A DNA stretch of 25,487 nucleotides from an uncultured Campylobacter sp. (GCA_947090385.1 CAMUNZ010000011.1:1-25487), one strand, 5' to 3'; shown: positions 1 through 7,562, numbered from the stretch's first letter. Translations and numbers: made by a program. Notes: generated by a model not told the origin, from the sequence alone.

Positions 1-1
1 G

Positions 2-1126
2 GTTTACAATTTTTTGTGTTGGATAGTTTGGCTTATATCTTTACCTTTTGTTGTGTTTTTGGCATTATTTAAAAGAAAATATAAAAAATCATTGCCAGCT
101 AGATTTTTATTATATAAAAATATGTCACAAAATTCTGTGAAAGTCCATTTTCACGGCTGTAGTTATGGCGAAGTTTGTGCATTGGAAAAAATAGCTAAAA
201 GTTTTGATAGTTTTGCTATAACCTGTACGACTCAAACTGGATATGAAAAAGCAAAAACTTTTTGTGACAATGTTTATTTTTTGCCTTTTGAAAATTTGAT
301 CCCATTTTGGATTTTTAAATCTGAAATTTTGGTTATTTTTGAAGCTGAATTATGGCTAAATTTAGCAAGATATGCAAAAAAACAAAATTCTAAAGTTGTG
401 CTTTTAAATGCTAGAATTAGTGATAATTCGTTTAAAAAATATAAATTTTTTAGTTTTTATTATAAAAAAATTTTTGAAAATATAGATTTAGTTTTGGCTC
501 AAAATGATTTAGATAAAGATAGATTAGAAATTTTGGGCGCTAAAAACATAAAGGTTATAGGCAATGTAAAAAGTGCATTTTTGCCAAAAGTTACAAAAAA
601 ATTTCAAAAACCAAACGGGCGAGTGATTGTGATGGCAAGTAGTCATAAAGGCGAAGAAGATATGATTTTAAAACATTTAATTTTAAAGCCATATGATACT
701 CTTTTTATTGCACCAAGACATCCAGAAAGATTTGCTTTTGTCGATAAAATCGCAAAACTTTATGCACAAGAAAATGGACTTAGCTATAAAAAATTTAGCG
801 AAGACGAACTTATAAATTCACAAGTTATTTTGATGGATAAAATGGGTGAACTTATAAATTTGTATGCAATTGCAGATGTCGTTGTGCTTTGTGGAAGCTT
901 TTTGCCTAAAATAGGAGGGCATAATCCGGTTGAAGCTGCTCAATTTAATTGCGCGATAATTAGTGGTAGATTTTACGTAAATCAAAAAAGTTTATATTCT
1001 CTTGTTGAGGGTGTTCAAATGTGTAATGCAAATGAAGTAACCACGCTTTTAAACTCAGATTTGCCACCAACTAGCATTAGAAATTCAGTAAGTTTGGAAG
1101 AAATAATAAAATTTATAAAGGGTTAA
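2..1126 (+). CDS. waaA: 3-deoxy-D-manno-octulosonic acid (Kdo) transferase, 5'-truncated by window edge
   Basis: This glycosyltransferase adds Kdo from CMP-Kdo to the lipid A precursor at the inner membrane, the first step of LPS/LOS core assembly. It opens with a hydrophobic anchor followed by a basic stretch. Motifs seen in order are HGCSYGEV (the family's acceptor-site Glu motif), FEAELW, ASSHKGEED and GGHNPVEAA (the family's GGHN.LE.A donor-site motif). The frame stays open to the left edge and continues upstream with residues VYNFLCW, so the TTG at 14 is probably not the true start; the gene most likely begins just outside the window. About 370 residues are visible, close to a full-length enzyme. 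The next gene starts 2 bases after the stop. Confident from motifs and Campylobacter gene order. Confidence 0.93.
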   Translation, partial: VYNFLCWIVWLISLPFVVFLALFKRKYKKSLPARFLLYKNMSQNSVKVHFHGCSYGEVCALEKIAKSFDSFAITCTTQTGYEKAKTFCDNVYFLPFENLIPFWIFKSEILVIFEAELWLNLARYAKKQNSKVVLLNARISDNSFKKYKFFSFYYKKIFENIDLVLAQNDLDKDRLEILGAKNIKVIGNVKSAFLPKVTKKFQKPNGRVIVMASSHKGEEDMILKHLILKPYDTLFIAPRHPERFAFVDKIAKLYAQENGLSYKKFSEDELINSQVILMDKMGELINLYAIADVVVLCGSFLPKIGGHNPVEAAQFNCAIISGRFYVNQKSLYSLVEGVQMCNANEVTTLLNSDLPPTSIRNSVSLEEIIKFIKG

Positions 1127-1128
1127 GT

Positions 1129-1875
1129 TTGGAAAAGGCATATAAACTTTTAGCTATTCAAGAAAAAATTTCAAACAACGAAGCAAAAGAGTTGATAGAT
1201 TTAGGTGCTGTTATCGTAGATGGGAAAAAATTAGATATAGCAAGAAAAGAGTTAAATGAAAACACAAAATTTGTGGTGCAAAAATTTCAAGAAGCAAAAA
1301 TAATTTTTCAAGATGATTTTATAATTGCTGTAAATAAACCGCCTTTTATCGTGAGCGAAAATTTAGCAAAAGAATTTAAAGCAAATTTGATAAATAGATT
1401 AGACAAAGAAACAAGCGGAGTTTTACTTATGTCTAAAAATGAAGAATTTATAAAAAAAGCAATAAATGAATTTAAAAATTTACGCGTTCAAAAAGAGTAT
1501 ATAGCTTTGGTAAATGGCGTAGTTAAAGAAGAAATGGAGATAAATGATCCAATTTTAACTATAAAAACTAAAAATAGTGCGTTTTCCAAAATTGACAAAA
1601 ATGGCAAAACGGCTGTATCTTTTGTCGAGCCATTGATGATTGTCGGTAAAAAATCGTTGGTTAAAATTAGTATAAAAACCGGCAGAACTCATCAAATAAG
1701 AGTTCATCTAAAATCAGCTGGTTTTGGAATTCTAGGAGATACAAAATATGCAAAAATTCCAGATAAAAGAATGTTTTTGCATTCGTATAAAACTAAAATT
1801 TTTGATTATGAATTTATAGCTTTGTTAGATAAAAGTTTTTGTGTGTATGGTTTTGATGTACCAAATAAGTTTTAA
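1129..1875 (+). CDS. RluA-family 23S rRNA/tRNA pseudouridine synthase
   Basis: Converts specific uridines in structured RNA to pseudouridine; the target base cannot be read from the sequence. The N-terminal ~35 residues resemble an S4-type RNA-binding segment. The catalytic domain shows VNKPP (residues 68-72), the RLDKETSG motif with catalytic Asp92, and KTGRTHQIRVHL near residue 185, all diagnostic of the RluA/RluD family. At 248 residues it is shorter than E. coli RluD. It starts with TTG two bases after the waaA stop, preceded by AAAGGG, so it is probably co-transcribed and translationally coupled with waaA. The family is certain; a specific name (rluD, rluC) is not justified. Confidence 0.9.
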   Translation: MEKAYKLLAIQEKISNNEAKELIDLGAVIVDGKKLDIARKELNENTKFVVQKFQEAKIIFQDDFIIAVNKPPFIVSENLAKEFKANLINRLDKETSGVLLMSKNEEFIKKAINEFKNLRVQKEYIALVNGVVKEEMEINDPILTIKTKNSAFSKIDKNGKTAVSFVEPLMIVGKKSLVKISIKTGRTHQIRVHLKSAGFGILGDTKYAKIPDKRMFLHSYKTKIFDYEFIALLDKSFCVYGFDVPNKF

Positions 1876-1898
1876 GTTGTGTTTTAATTTAAATTAGT

Positions 1899-1904
1899 TA
1901 AAAT
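1899..1904 (+). promoter_or_regulatory. Possible promoter -10 upstream of ffh
   Basis: TAAAAT lies in the only gap (67 bases) between the pseudouridine synthase and ffh, in a T-rich context typical of Campylobacter promoters, which often lack a clear -35. A start near 1911 would leave a leader of about 30 bases. A second -10-like string, TAGATT, follows at about 1907, so the exact site is uncertain. Confidence 0.35.
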
Positions 1905-1942
1905 GCTAGATTTTTTATAAAAATTAAATTTAAGGAAAAATT

Positions 1943-3277
1943 TTGTTTGAGATAATAAGCGAATCATTTAAAACTGCGGTAAATAAGTTAAAAACAATTG
2001 ACGATGAAAAAGCATTAAAAAATGCACTTGATACGCTTAAAAAAGCACTTTTGAAAGCAGATGTAAATCATAAAGTTGTAAAAGAATTGTTAAATTTGAT
2101 AGAAAATGATCTAAAAATTTCTGGTATTGGGCAAAAGCAATTTTTAGATTCTATAAAAAATAATTTAACTCAAATTCTAACGGCTCATGGAAATCAAGGT
2201 TTTATCTTTTCTCAAACTCCGCCAACTATAGTTTTAATGGCTGGACTTCAAGGAAGCGGAAAGACAACGACATCTGTAAAACTTGCAAATTATTTAAAAC
2301 TTCGTAAAAAAAAGGTTTTAGTTGTAGCTTGTGATTTACAAAGATTGGCTGCTGTGGAGCAATTAAAACAACTTTGCGAGTCAAATGATATAGAACTTTT
2401 TTATGATGATAATGAAAAAGATCCTATAAAAATAGCAAAAAATGCGCTTGATAAGGCAAAAAGCGGTTTTTATGATGTCATGATTGTAGATACAGCTGGC
2501 CGTTTGGCAATTGATGAAGAGCTTATGAAGCAGATAAAAAACATAAAGCAAATTATAAATCCTGATGAAATTTTTTATGTTGCTGATGCCATGAGTGGTC
2601 AAGATGCTATAAAAACAGCTGGAAGTTTTAATGAAATTTTAGGAATTTCTGGTGTTATTTTAAGCAAATTTGATGCTGATACTAAGGGCGGAGTTGCTTT
2701 TGGTATTGCAAAGCAATTAAATATTCCTCTTAGATTTATTGGAATTGGTGAAAAAGTAAGCGATTTTGAAGGTTTTATCCCAGATAGAATTGTTGGTAGA
2801 ATTATGGGAGAGGGCGATTTAGCTACTTTAGTTGAAAAAACTGCAACAATTTTTGATGAAAAAGAGGCAAAAAGATTAAATAAAAAGATAAAAAAAGGTG
2901 AATTTAATTTCAATGATTTTTTAACACAACTTGAAAGTGTTAAAAAACTAGGAAATATGAAAAGTTTGATAGGAATGATTCCTGGAATGAATCAAATAGC
3001 TAGTCAAATAAAAGATATAGATTTAGAAAATAGCGTAGAAATAAGACATATAAAAGCAATGATTGATTCTATGACACCAAAAGAGAGAGAAAATCCAGAT
3101 TTGTTAAATAATTCCAGAAAAAGAAGATTAGCTTTGGGCGCTGGAATTTCGCAAGTTGAAGTAAATAGATTTTTAAAACAATTTGCAAATGCTGCTAAAA
3201 TTGCAAAAAGATTTTCATCAAAAGGCGCTATGCGTTCTATGGCTGGAATGTTTAATAATCCAAATTTACCACAATAA
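1943..3277 (+). CDS. ffh: Signal recognition particle protein Ffh
   Basis: SRP54-type GTPase that binds 4.5S RNA and the signal sequences of nascent membrane proteins and delivers ribosomes to FtsY at the inner membrane. The N domain covers about residues 1-90. The G domain shows GLQGSGKTTT (101-110, P-loop), DLQRLAAVEQL (from 131), DTAGR (183-187) and SKFDADTKGG, a variant of the usual TKLDGDARGG. The C-terminal M domain from about residue 300 is Met-rich (KSLIGMIPGMNQ; MRSMAGMFNNP). At 444 residues it is full length. It starts with TTG, preceded by AAGGAA at 1932-1936. It heads the block leading into rpsP but is separated from it by a large palindrome. Confidence 0.97.
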   Translation: MFEIISESFKTAVNKLKTIDDEKALKNALDTLKKALLKADVNHKVVKELLNLIENDLKISGIGQKQFLDSIKNNLTQILTAHGNQGFIFSQTPPTIVLMAGLQGSGKTTTSVKLANYLKLRKKKVLVVACDLQRLAAVEQLKQLCESNDIELFYDDNEKDPIKIAKNALDKAKSGFYDVMIVDTAGRLAIDEELMKQIKNIKQIINPDEIFYVADAMSGQDAIKTAGSFNEILGISGVILSKFDADTKGGVAFGIAKQLNIPLRFIGIGEKVSDFEGFIPDRIVGRIMGEGDLATLVEKTATIFDEKEAKRLNKKIKKGEFNFNDFLTQLESVKKLGNMKSLIGMIPGMNQIASQIKDIDLENSVEIRHIKAMIDSMTPKERENPDLLNNSRKRRLALGAGISQVEVNRFLKQFANAAKIAKRFSSKGAMRSMAGMFNNPNLPQ

Positions 3278-3332
3278 AGCAGATTTTAGGTCTGCTTATG
3301 GCTAAAATTTTTTAGTTATAAGCAGACCTAAA
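3277..3332 (+). promoter_or_regulatory. Long palindrome with competing hairpin, ffh-rpsP gap
   Basis: Perfect 15-base arms, TTTAGGTCTGCTTAT type (3285-3299) and its complement (3318-3332), enclose an inner CTAAAA/TTTTAG pair (3302-3307 and 3310-3315). The GG/TT step between them can pair as G-U in RNA, giving a stem of about 23 pairs. The left arm can instead pair with AAGCAGA at 3277-3283, which is repeated exactly at 3320-3326. This gives two mutually exclusive folds. No T-run follows directly, and the rpsP ribosome site AAGGAG (3339-3344) starts only 7 bases downstream. It may act as an ffh 3' end, an RNA-processing site or an rpsP leader control element. Confidence 0.7.
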
Positions 3333-3354
3333 TTTATTAAGGAGAAGAAAAATA

Positions 3355-3585
3355 ATGGCAACAGTTGTAAGATTAACTAGACTTGGACGTAAAAAACGAC
3401 CTTTTTATCGTATAGTGGTTACAGATAGTAGAAAAAGACGCGATGGCGGTTTTATAGAAACTATCGGACATTATAATCCAATGGTAGAGCCAGAAGTTGT
3501 AAAATTTGATACTGAAAGATTAGCTTACTGGAAAAGCGTTGGCGCTAAATTAAGTGATAGGGTTGCAAGAATTACAAGTAAGTAA
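3355..3585 (+). CDS. rpsP: 30S ribosomal protein S16
   Basis: Small-subunit protein needed for 30S assembly. The N-terminus (MATVVRLTRLGRKKRPFYRI) and DSRKRRDGGFIETIGHYNP are the classic S16 signature. At 76 residues it is typical for this group. A strong ribosome binding site (AAGGAGAAG) lies about 10 bases upstream of the ATG. It leads the operon rpsP-khpA-rimM-trmD-rplS, in which every downstream gene overlaps or nearly abuts its neighbour. Its leader carries the large palindrome at 3285-3332, so expression of the whole block may depend on that structure. Confidence 0.98.
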   Translation: MATVVRLTRLGRKKRPFYRIVVTDSRKRRDGGFIETIGHYNPMVEPEVVKFDTERLAYWKSVGAKLSDRVARITSK

Positions 3586-3586
3586 A

Positions 3587-3835
3587 ATGGTAGAGAAATT
3601 TTTATTAGAATATGCAAAATTAATAGCAGATAAACCAGAAAAAGTAACAACTCAGAAAATAAAAATTGATGATAATTTTACCGAGATTATCATCAAAGCT
3701 GATAAAGATGATATCGGTAAATTAATAGGAAAAGATGGCAGAATGATAAGCGCAATCAAAACTGTTATAGTTGGTTGTAAAGCTAAAGATTCTACATCTT
3801 ATCGTATCACTGTCCAATCTTGTGATGAAGCTTAA
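3587..3835 (+). CDS. khpA: KH-domain RNA-binding protein (KhpA family)
   Basis: An 82-residue single-KH-domain protein of the KhpA/YlqC family, a small RNA-binding protein commonly found between rpsP and rimM. The KH signature is IGKLIGKDGRMISAIK, with the GxxG loop GKDG at residues 48-51. I chose the ATG at 3587, one base past the rpsP stop; an in-frame ATG at 3554 would lie inside rpsP and add 11 residues unlike the family N-terminus. There is no strong ribosome site, which fits translational coupling to rpsP. The last 11 bases overlap rimM. The precise cellular role (RNA chaperone or ribosome-associated) is inferred from the family. Confidence 0.92.
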   Translation: MVEKFLLEYAKLIADKPEKVTTQKIKIDDNFTEIIIKADKDDIGKLIGKDGRMISAIKTVIVGCKAKDSTSYRITVQSCDEA

Positions 3836-4343
3836 AGTCGCTTTAATAGGTAAAACTATTGGTTTAAAAGGTGGATTAAAACTTCACGATTTTAGTGACT
3901 TTCCAGAACAGTTTAAAAAAGGTGCCAAATTTATTGTCAATGATAGAGAAATTTGTATAAAATCTTTTGATAAAAATAGTCAAGTTGTTGTTTTTGAAGA
4001 TTTTGAAGATATAAATTTGGCTTCTAATCTGGCAAATTGTGAGTTATTCAGAAGCGTTGAAGATACAAAAAAATTCTGTAAACTAAAAAAAGATGAGTTT
4101 TTTTATTTTGATATTATAGGTTCAAAAATTATCGAAAATGGCGAAATTTTGGGAGTTATAAATGATATAGAAAAAATAGGAAACTCCTATATGTTTTTGA
4201 TAAACACAGATTTAAATTTAGTTGAACATGGTTTTGCAAAGATATTTTTTATCCCTTATTTAGACAATTTTATCATTAAAGTTGATATAAATTCAAAAGA
4301 AATTTTTACAAAAAATGCAAAATCAATTCTAGAAAATTCATGA
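3825..4343 (+). CDS. rimM: 16S rRNA processing/30S maturation factor RimM
   Basis: Assembly factor that helps mature the 3' (head) domain of the 30S subunit. The N-terminal RimM beta-barrel begins VALIGKTIGLKGGLKLHDF, matching the family's start (GKI...GLKGE.KV). A PRC-barrel-like C-terminus follows (EFFYFDIIGSKI, GVINDIEKIGNSYMFLI, FIPYLDNFI). I chose the ATG at 3825 because the family N-terminus begins there; the longer frame from 3771 reads through the khpA coding region. The gene overlaps khpA by 11 bases and trmD by 4 (ATGA), so it is translated as part of the rpsP operon. The 172-residue length is normal. Confidence 0.94.
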   Translation: MKLKVALIGKTIGLKGGLKLHDFSDFPEQFKKGAKFIVNDREICIKSFDKNSQVVVFEDFEDINLASNLANCELFRSVEDTKKFCKLKKDEFFYFDIIGSKIIENGEILGVINDIEKIGNSYMFLINTDLNLVEHGFAKIFFIPYLDNFIIKVDINSKEIFTKNAKSILENS

Positions 4344-5041
4344 AATTTACATTTTTATCGCTTTTCCCAGAATTAATTTATCCATATTTTGAAGCGTCTA
4401 TTTTAAAACGAGCTGTAGAAAATAAAATTTTTACCTGTGAGTTTATAAATTTAAGGGATTTTAGTCAAGATAAATATAAAAAAGTCGATGATTATATGAT
4501 AGGCGGTGGAGCTGGGATGCTTATAAAAGTAGATGTTTTGGCGAATGCCTTGGATTTTATATTGCAAAAAAATCCAAAAACTCGCATAATTTTTACATCG
4601 CCAGTTGGCAAAAATTTCAAGCAAAAAGACGCAAAAAGATTGGCTAATTTCGATGAAATTTGTTTTGTATGTGGGCGTTACGAAGGATTTGATGAAAGAG
4701 TAATCGAAATTTACGCTGATGAAATTTTTAGCATAGGAGATTTTGTTTTAACAGGTGGCGAAATTGTAAGTCTTGCTATTTGTGATGCTATAGCTAGAAA
4801 TTTAAATGGAGTTTTAGGAAATTCTCATTCTCTTGAAATTGAAAGTTTTGAAAACGAAATTTTAGAAGCACCGTCTTTTGCAAAGCCAAATGTTTTTAAA
4901 AATATGACTATAAATTCAGAGTTTTTAAAGGGTAATCATAGTAAAATCACCGCTTTAAAAAATTCTATGGCGGTTGCAAAAACTAGATTTTTTCGCCCTG
5001 ATCTTTACAGGAAAACGCCAAAAATTAAGGAAATTTTATGA
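4340..5041 (+). CDS. trmD: tRNA (guanine-N1-)-methyltransferase TrmD
   Basis: SAM-dependent methyltransferase that makes m1G37 next to the anticodon, preventing +1 frameshifts. It is a SPOUT/trefoil-knot enzyme. Visible motifs are DDYMIGGGAGML (residues 50-61), FTSPVGKNF, CGRYEGFDERV (111-121) and SIGDFVLTGGE with Asp134 in the conserved catalytic segment. It is 233 residues long. It overlaps rimM and rplS through ATGA junctions of 4 bases at each end, a tight trmD-rplS coupling common in bacteria. Confidence 0.97.
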   Translation: MKFTFLSLFPELIYPYFEASILKRAVENKIFTCEFINLRDFSQDKYKKVDDYMIGGGAGMLIKVDVLANALDFILQKNPKTRIIFTSPVGKNFKQKDAKRLANFDEICFVCGRYEGFDERVIEIYADEIFSIGDFVLTGGEIVSLAICDAIARNLNGVLGNSHSLEIESFENEILEAPSFAKPNVFKNMTINSEFLKGNHSKITALKNSMAVAKTRFFRPDLYRKTPKIKEIL

Positions 5042-5394
5042 GAAATCAATACATTGAAGCTTTTGAAAAAGCTCAAATCGAACAAAAATCTATTCCTGAA
5101 TTTAGAGCAGGTGACACTTTAAAAGTTGCTATTAGAATCAAAGAAGGGGATAAATCTAGAATTCAAAATTTTGAAGGTATTTGTATCGCTAGACGCGGAA
5201 GCAGAGTTGGCGAAACATTTGTTATCAGGAAGATTGGCGCAAATAATATCGGCGTTGAAAGAATTTTCCCTATCTTTTCAGATAGCATCGAAGAGATTAA
5301 AGTTCTTAGAAAAGGTCGCGTAAGAAGAGCAAAATTGTTTTATCTTAGAGATAGATGCGGTAAAGCTGCAAAAATTCAAGAACTTAGAAAATAA
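5038..5394 (+). CDS. rplS: 50S ribosomal protein L19
   Basis: Large-subunit protein at the 30S-50S interface. The family signature is clear: IPEFRAGDTLKVAIRIKEG near residue 20, NFEGICIARRGSRVGETF in the middle and KVLRKGRVRRAKLFYLRDR near the C-terminus. At 118 residues it is standard length. The ATG overlaps the trmD stop by 4 bases, and the gene is followed within 10 bases by an intrinsic terminator, so it is the last gene of the rpsP operon. Confidence 0.98.
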   Translation: MRNQYIEAFEKAQIEQKSIPEFRAGDTLKVAIRIKEGDKSRIQNFEGICIARRGSRVGETFVIRKIGANNIGVERIFPIFSDSIEEIKVLRKGRVRRAKLFYLRDRCGKAAKIQELRK

Positions 5395-5403
5395 TTTTTT
5401 ATT

Positions 5404-5434
5404 ATTTGAGATTTTAGAAATCTCAAATCTTTTT
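5404..5434 (+). terminator. Intrinsic terminator after rplS
   Basis: A perfect 11-pair stem (ATTTGAGATTT, 5404-5414; complement 5418-5428) with a TAG loop is followed by CTTTTTTATAT. It ends the rpsP operon before the convergent alr. The flanking bases on the other side give no U-run for the minus strand, so it is probably one-directional. Confidence 0.85.
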
Positions 5435-6447
5435 TATATCCAACGGCGAGGAATTCTCGGATTTAATTTTACTAATATATCATAGCTTATAGTATTGAAG
5501 AAATTCGCCCATATTCTTGCATCATTAAAAAGACATATTTTTTCTCCGCAATTTTGTGAGCTAAATCCGTCCATGCTCATTTTTCCTAACATTTTTACTC
5601 CATTTGCTAATCGTAAATCTCCTATTCCATTGTATCTTAAAAGTCCGTCTCCGTAGCCTAAATCATATGTAGCCACATCTGTATCATCATTTGCTACAAA
5701 AATTCCACCATATCCTATACTTTCACCTTTGTGCAAAATTCTGTGGCTTATCCTGTTAGCATATAAACTTAAAGTTGGTTTTAAATTAAGTGGATTATCG
5801 CCAAATTGAGAATATCCATGTTGTGCCATTCCAACTCTTACAAAATCTTGCAAATTTCTTTTTGATCTTTCAAGCGCTGCTGAGTTTTGCGAATGGAATT
5901 TTATTTCAAAGCCAAATTTTTTTGCGCTATGTTTTAAAATATCTTTTGCTAAATTAAAATTATATTTTTGTATAAAATATTCAGAATTTACTTCATCCGA
6001 ACTTCTAAAATGTGTGTAAGCGCCTGTTAAAATCAGTCTTTTTTTTGCTATTTCATTTACTGTTTTTTCAAGATCTTCTATTTTTATGCCGTGTCTTCTC
6101 ATCAAAGTATCAACAGAAATTTGTACTTTTGTACCAGTTTTAAAAAGCGAAATTTGATTTATATCATTTAGCGCGTAAGTTAAATTTTTATCTTCGTTTC
6201 CGTGCGGAATATGTGATAAAATCAAAACATCTTTAAAATAATTTTTACAAATTTTTGCCTCTTCTTCGTTTTTGACACAAGCAAATTTTATACCAAGTTC
6301 GCTTGCTCTTTGACAAATAAGTTTAAGTCCGTGCCCATAAGCGTTATCTTTTAAAACTAAAATAATCTTGTCTAGCCCGTCCGCAAATTTTGCAATTTGC
6401 GTGATATTGTGATCATAATTTTTCTGATTTATTAAAATTTCTGCCAT
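5434..6447 (-). CDS. alr: Alanine racemase
   Basis: PLP enzyme interconverting L- and D-alanine for peptidoglycan. The PLP lysine lies in VLKDNAYGHG (Lys33), a variant of the usual VKANAYGHG. Other family elements are VDTLMRRHG, RVGMAQHGYSQF, the LGYGDGLLR segment carrying the second catalytic Tyr, and MLGKMSMDGF. At 337 residues it is slightly short for the family. I chose the ATG at 6447: GGAGA sits just upstream, and the probable transcript start near 6462 leaves no room to initiate at the in-frame TTG at 6459, which overlaps the ribosome site. It appears to be a single-gene unit, divergent from the copper genes. A D-amino-acid aminotransferase-like gene is also present at 21996. Confidence 0.94.
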   Translation of the reverse strand: MAEILINQKNYDHNITQIAKFADGLDKIILVLKDNAYGHGLKLICQRASELGIKFACVKNEEEAKICKNYFKDVLILSHIPHGNEDKNLTYALNDINQISLFKTGTKVQISVDTLMRRHGIKIEDLEKTVNEIAKKRLILTGAYTHFRSSDEVNSEYFIQKYNFNLAKDILKHSAKKFGFEIKFHSQNSAALERSKRNLQDFVRVGMAQHGYSQFGDNPLNLKPTLSLYANRISHRILHKGESIGYGGIFVANDDTDVATYDLGYGDGLLRYNGIGDLRLANGVKMLGKMSMDGFSSQNCGEKICLFNDARIWANFFNTISYDILVKLNPRIPRRWI

Positions 6448-6468
6448 AATTTTCTCCAAAAAATTGTA

Positions 6469-6474
6469 ATTCTA
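6469..6474 (-). promoter_or_regulatory. Promoter -10 for alr
   Basis: TAGAAT on the minus strand (ATTCTA on +), in the context TTTTGATAGAATTAC with an A/T-rich upstream region. Initiation near 6462 would give a leader of about 15 bases before the ATG at 6447. Confidence 0.5.
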
Positions 6475-6520
6475 TCAAAATAGATTTAAACAAATAAAAA
6501 ATTCAAAAGAAATTTAAATA

Positions 6521-6543
6521 AAAATGATACAATCTATCATTTT
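6521..6543 (+). promoter_or_regulatory. Fur-like 9-5-9 dyad over the PCuAC promoter
   Basis: AAAATGATA (6521-6529) and TATCATTTT (6535-6543) are perfect inverted arms with a 5-base spacer. The central 15 bases, TGATACAATCTATCA (6525-6539), resemble the 7-1-7 Fur half-site layout TGATAAT-N-ATTATCA. The site covers the -10 and probable transcript start of the copper-chaperone gene, a position expected for a repressor. Which protein binds it is inference. Confidence 0.5.
6528..6533 (+). promoter_or_regulatory. Promoter -10 for the PCuAC-sco pair
   Basis: TACAAT in the context AATGATACAATC, about 30 bases before the ATG at 6562, with transcription predicted to start near 6540. It lies entirely inside the dyad described at 6521-6543. 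Confidence 0.45.
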
Positions 6544-6561
6544 TTTAAAGGAGAAATGGTT

Positions 6562-6983
6562 ATGAAAAAATTTTTGTTTTGTTGTTTGGATTTTGTTTTT
6601 CAAATCCGATTGAAATTAGCGAAGTTGTTGTAAAAGAGCCGGCACCAAATGCAAAAGCTACAGGCGGTTTTATGAAAATAAAAAATAATTCCGATAAAAG
6701 TTTTAAGCTTGTTGGCGTAAATAGTAATTTTAGTAAAGTTGGTGAAATTCATACGCATAAACATGTTGATGGAATGATGAAAATGGTAAAAATTGATGAT
6801 TTAGAAATTCCAGCAAATGGTGAAGTTGTGCTAAAACCAGGCGATCTTCATATAATGTTTATAAATCTTACAAAAAGCTTAAAAGAGGGCGATAAAGTTG
6901 ATTTTAACTTAACTTTCGATGATAATTCAAATGTTGAATTAAAAAATATAGAAGTTAAAAAAATAAAAATGATGAAACATTAA
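6562..6983 (+). CDS. PCu(A)C-type periplasmic copper chaperone, signal peptide frameshifted
   Basis: The mature domain belongs to the PCu(A)C (DUF461) family, which binds Cu(I) with Met and His and passes it to respiratory oxidases, often with Sco. The copper ligands are visible in HTHKHVDGMMKM and the later GDLHIMF (HxM). The ribosome site AAAGGAG (6547-6553) and ATG at 6562 open MKKFLF, but that frame stops after about 25 codons. The rest of the protein reads in the -1 frame (LLFGFCFSNPIEISEV). One extra base in the A6/T5 run at 6565-6575 would give a perfect signal peptide (MKKFFVLLFGFCFSNP or similar). The in-frame TTG at 6579 yields only a stub of a signal. So this is a sequencing error, a slippage-controlled gene or a recent pseudogene. 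sco follows 2 bases after the stop. Confidence 0.8.
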
Positions 6984-6985
6984 TT

Positions 6986-7528
6986 ATGAAAAAATTACTT
7001 TACATTTTGCCAATATTGTGCTTGTTTTTAGGTTTTTTTGGTGTAAAAATTTTCATTGATAAAACAAAATTTGATTTTGTTGCAAGCTCTATAAATGGCG
7101 ATGTAAATATGAAATCTTTTGATGGGCAAAATAAAATTTTCTATTTTGGATATACATTTTGCCCAGATGTTTGCCCGGCAACATTAAATATTTTAAGCTC
7201 AGCTTTAAATGAACTTAAAATTAAAAATACAATTATTTTATTTATAACTCTTGATCCAAAACGAGATAGTTTAGAAAATTTGGATGAATTTGTAAAATTT
7301 TTTTATAAAAATTCTTATGGATTAAAAGCAAAAAATTTAGATCAAATGTGCAAAAATTTTGGTGTTAAATATCAAATTGTAAAACTTGAAAATTCTGCTA
7401 TGGAGTATTCTGTGGCGCATTCTAGTTCGATTTATCTTTTTGACAAAAAAGGAAATTTTGTCGAAGAAGTTTCAAATTTAACTTATGAAAATGTTTTAAA
7501 TTCACTAAAAAAACTTAGTCTAAAATAA
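6986..7528 (+). CDS. SCO1/SenC family copper chaperone (thioredoxin-like)
   Basis: Membrane-tethered periplasmic thioredoxin-fold protein that delivers copper or reduces cysteines during cytochrome oxidase assembly. An uncleaved membrane anchor or signal spans residues 4-24. The copper-binding motif is FCPDVCP (Cys59, Cys63), and the third ligand is His145 in the YSVAHSSSIYLFD segment. TLDPKRD (near 88-94) is another Sco signature. The length of 180 residues is normal. It starts 2 bases after the PCuAC stop, so the pair forms a copper-delivery operon. Campylobacters rely mainly on cbb3 oxidase without a CuA site, so the client here is uncertain. Confidence 0.93.
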   Translation: MKKLLYILPILCLFLGFFGVKIFIDKTKFDFVASSINGDVNMKSFDGQNKIFYFGYTFCPDVCPATLNILSSALNELKIKNTIILFITLDPKRDSLENLDEFVKFFYKNSYGLKAKNLDQMCKNFGVKYQIVKLENSAMEYSVAHSSSIYLFDKKGNFVEEVSNLTYENVLNSLKKLSLK

Positions 7529-7555
7529 ATTTATAACTCATTAAGCAATTTTAAC

Positions 7556-7561
7556 TAGAAT
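7556..7561 (+). promoter_or_regulatory. Possible promoter -10 in the 7529-7729 gap
   Basis: TAGAAT in the context TTTTAACTAGAATTAC. It could start a transcript near 7568, within the left arm of the following hairpin, leading into the 7730 gene group. Weak evidence; there is no clear -35. Confidence 0.25.
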
Positions 7562-7562
7562 T

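Noticed and set aside
14..16. TTG as start of the Kdo transferase
   Set aside because: The frame is open to the window edge with fitting residues before it, so the gene is simply cut by the edge.
6579..6983. Copper chaperone starting at TTG 6579
   Set aside because: It has no ribosome site at that spot and only half a signal peptide, while the ATG at 6562 has AAAGGAG; a frame slip explains both.
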